The position numbers were made by a program, and so were the translations under genes. Positions 40,339-41,972 of a DNA stretch of 41,972 bases are shown here, in pieces; the stretch's first letter is position 1; each line of letters starts with the position of its first letter. The notes under the pieces are model-generated. The model searched no databases. It saw only the letters and a program-made list of their open reading frames with translations, and was not told where the DNA came from. Source of the DNA: Frankia nepalensis (lineage in GTDB: Bacteria; Actinomycetota; Actinomycetes; Frankiales; Frankiaceae); contig NZ_JADWYU010000153.1 in assembly GCF_016786325.1 (NCBI RefSeq), forward strand, positions 1 through 41,972. Direction: 5' to 3'.

Positions 40339-41919
40339 ATGAAACTTCCCGGATCCAAACCAGGCGTCTTACCCGGCTTACCTGGCGCCGGCGGCGCACG
40401 GCCTCGGCGGGCGCCGCGCTGGCGCCGGCGGACGGTGGCCGCCATCGCCTGCGCCGTGGTGCTGCCGCTCACGGCCTGCGTCGGCCCAGGCATGCCGGGT
40501 GGCCCCGGCGGCCCCGGCGGCGGCCCCACCCCCGCGCCGACGCCCGTGCCGGGACCCACCGCGGACCTGTCCCAGGAGCTGACGGGCGGAGGCGGGCCGT
40601 TCATCGGCACCGCGATCCCGGTGGACCTGCCGGCGGCGGGCTACGTGCAGCACGAGTACGCCGCGGCGGGTACCGCGACCTCCTACAAGGCGGTCGGCGG
40701 GCTCAGCGGCGACGGCCGGTGGAGGTTCGAGCCGGACGGGACCGCGCCGTACCGCACGCGGGTGCTGGTACGCCAGCCGGCGGACGCCGAGCGGTTCAGC
40801 GGCACGGTCATCGTCGAGTGGCTCAACGTCAGCGGAGGCGTCGACGCCGATCCCGAGTGGGCGACGCTGCACGAGGAGATCATCCGGGCGGGCCACATCT
40901 GGGTCGGCGTGTCGGCCCAGCGGCTCGGCGTCCTCGGCGGGCAGGTGCTCGTCACGGTGCCCGCTCCGGGCTCCGAGCTGGCCGGCAAGGGCCTGAAGGC
41001 CATCGACCCGGCCCGCTACGGGTCGCTGGACCATCCCGGCGACGGCTTCGCGTACGACATCCTGACCCAGGTGGCCCGCGGCGTGCGCGGCGGAGCGGGG
41101 ATCGGCGGGCTGGCGCCGCGCAAGCTGATCGCCTCCGGCCAGTCGCAGTCGGCGTTCGCGATGACGACCTACTACAACGGTGTCCAGCCGCTGACCGGCG
41201 CGTTCGACGGCTTCTACGTGCTCAGCCGGGGAGCGGCCGGTCTGCCCCTGGTCGGGCCCGGCCAGAACGCGGACCTGACCGGCGCGCTGCTTGGCGGCAC
41301 CACGACCACCTTCCGGACCGATCAGCGCGCGCCGGTGATGGACGTGCAGGCCGAGTCGGATCTCACCAGCATCCTCGGCTCCGCGAAGGCGCGGCAGCCC
41401 GACAGTGACCGCTTCCGGCTGTGGGAGATCGCCGGCACCGCGCACGCCGACAAGCACCTGCTCGGCGCGAACGCGGCGAACATCGACTGCGGTGTCCCGA
41501 TCAACGACGGGCCGATGCACGTGGTCGCCAAGGCCGCGCTGCGTGGGCTCACGACCTGGCTCGACACCGGTCAGCCGCCGGCGAGCGCCGCGCGCGTCAC
41601 CGTGAACGAGGGGCTGTTCCCGTCGGTCCGCCGCGACGCCGACGGCATCGCCCTCGGCGGGGTCCGGACGCCGCCGGTCGACGTCCCGGCCGTCGCGCTG
41701 TCCGGCGAGCCAGGGCCGGCCCTGTCGGCGATCTGCCTGCTCATCGGCTCGACCAAGCCGCTTCCCGCGGCGCGCCTCGCCCAGCTCTACCCGTCCCGGG
41801 CGGACTACGAGCAGCGCTACACCGCCGGCACCGCCGCCGCGATCACGGCGGGGTTCGTCCTCGCCGAGGACCGCGCGGCCCTGCTGGGCTACGCCAGGCC
41901 GGAGCTCGTCGCCGGCTGA
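40339..41919 (+). CDS. Secreted alpha/beta-hydrolase-domain lipoprotein
   Basis: The product is 526 residues. Arg-rich n-region, hydrophobic stretch and lipobox LTAC (Cys47) mark a lipoprotein, followed by a Gly/Pro spacer (50-75). The rest matches the large alpha/beta hydrolase domain family annotated in actinobacteria (QHEYAAAGTATSYKAVGG, VIVEWLNVSGGVDADPEW, the nucleophile segment IASGQSQSAFA with Ser269 in GxSxS context, WEIAGTAHADKHLLG near the catalytic His, DCGVPINDGPMHVV). It is probably an esterase acting outside the membrane; the substrate is unknown. ATG 40339 is chosen because the longer upstream frame is unsupported and the signal peptide begins here. The remaining 53 bases of the window hold no gene. 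Confidence 0.88.
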   Translation: MKLPGSKPGVLPGLPGAGGARPRRAPRWRRRTVAAIACAVVLPLTACVGPGMPGGPGGPGGGPTPAPTPVPGPTADLSQELTGGGGPFIGTAIPVDLPAAGYVQHEYAAAGTATSYKAVGGLSGDGRWRFEPDGTAPYRTRVLVRQPADAERFSGTVIVEWLNVSGGVDADPEWATLHEEIIRAGHIWVGVSAQRLGVLGGQVLVTVPAPGSELAGKGLKAIDPARYGSLDHPGDGFAYDILTQVARGVRGGAGIGGLAPRKLIASGQSQSAFAMTTYYNGVQPLTGAFDGFYVLSRGAAGLPLVGPGQNADLTGALLGGTTTTFRTDQRAPVMDVQAESDLTSILGSAKARQPDSDRFRLWEIAGTAHADKHLLGANAANIDCGVPINDGPMHVVAKAALRGLTTWLDTGQPPASAARVTVNEGLFPSVRRDADGIALGGVRTPPVDVPAVALSGEPGPALSAICLLIGSTKPLPAARLAQLYPSRADYEQRYTAGTAAAITAGFVLAEDRAALLGYARPELVAG

Positions 41920-41972
41920 CGGCACCGCCGCCGGCGACCTGCCGACCAGCTGGGGAACGCGGCGGGGCATAC

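Overview
This window is chromosomal DNA of very high G+C content. It comes from an actinobacterium, probably a Frankiales/Frankia-like or related soil organism. The inference rests on GC-saturated third codon positions, many GTG starts, ATGA/GTGA stop-start overlaps, an XRE-DUF5753/DUF397 pair, membrane Ser/Thr kinases, several TetR regulators and multiple FadD/FadE genes tied to LivKHMGF-type transporters. The genus is inferred, not proven. No rRNA, tRNA, CRISPR array, transposase or phage gene was seen.

Layout. 1-753: remnants of a divergent LuxR regulator/alpha-beta hydrolase pair joined at a GC palindrome, with both 5' halves missing. 933-4269: two tandemly duplicated membrane Ser/Thr kinases with a shared SH3-like ectodomain. 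4330-6082: a two-domain VOC protein and a TetR regulator. 6512-8196: a small hypothetical gene divergent from an XRE/DUF397 pair, followed by a perfect 26-bp hairpin. 8536-10218: a DEDDh-type exonuclease, a GNAT acetyltransferase and a DoxX protein. 10482-12283: an XRE-cupin regulator divergent from a BenE-type transporter, with two palindromes at the benE start. 12294-15227: an HTH/Clp-N protein under two palindromic operators, an LLM flavin oxidoreductase and an ECF sigma factor with a SnoaL-like tail.

15529-24304: a TetR regulator divergent from a six-gene operon (substrate-binding lipoprotein, fused LivH-LivM permease, two ATPases, acyl-CoA ligase, acyl-CoA dehydrogenase). It reads as an import, CoA-activation and first-oxidation route for an unidentified carboxylic acid. 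24474-27614: a TIR protein with a seven-blade WD40 propeller, and a DHA2 drug-efflux type MFS protein. 27711-31528: an acyl-CoA dehydrogenase plus APH-like kinase pair (ACAD10/11-like) divergent from a Rieske oxygenase. 31745-32903: a hypothetical protein and a GNAT protein. 33163-38025: a second LivK-type system, with substrate-binding protein and LivF on one strand and, divergently, a single LivH-LivM-LivG polypeptide; a TetR-type palindrome lies between them. 38269-41919: a GAF histidine kinase/NarL regulator pair divergent from a lipoprotein alpha/beta hydrolase.

Standout observations: two copies of an ~80-bp inverted-repeat element (31612-31692 and 38066-38145); the triple-fusion ABC protein with a degenerate ABC signature; the TIR-WD40 protein; the operator architectures at benE and at the Clp-N gene; and the truncated junction at the left edge. 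No unmistakably new multi-gene system is evident. The best candidates for undescribed biology are the TIR-WD40 protein, the HTH-Clp-N regulator and the repeated palindromic element.
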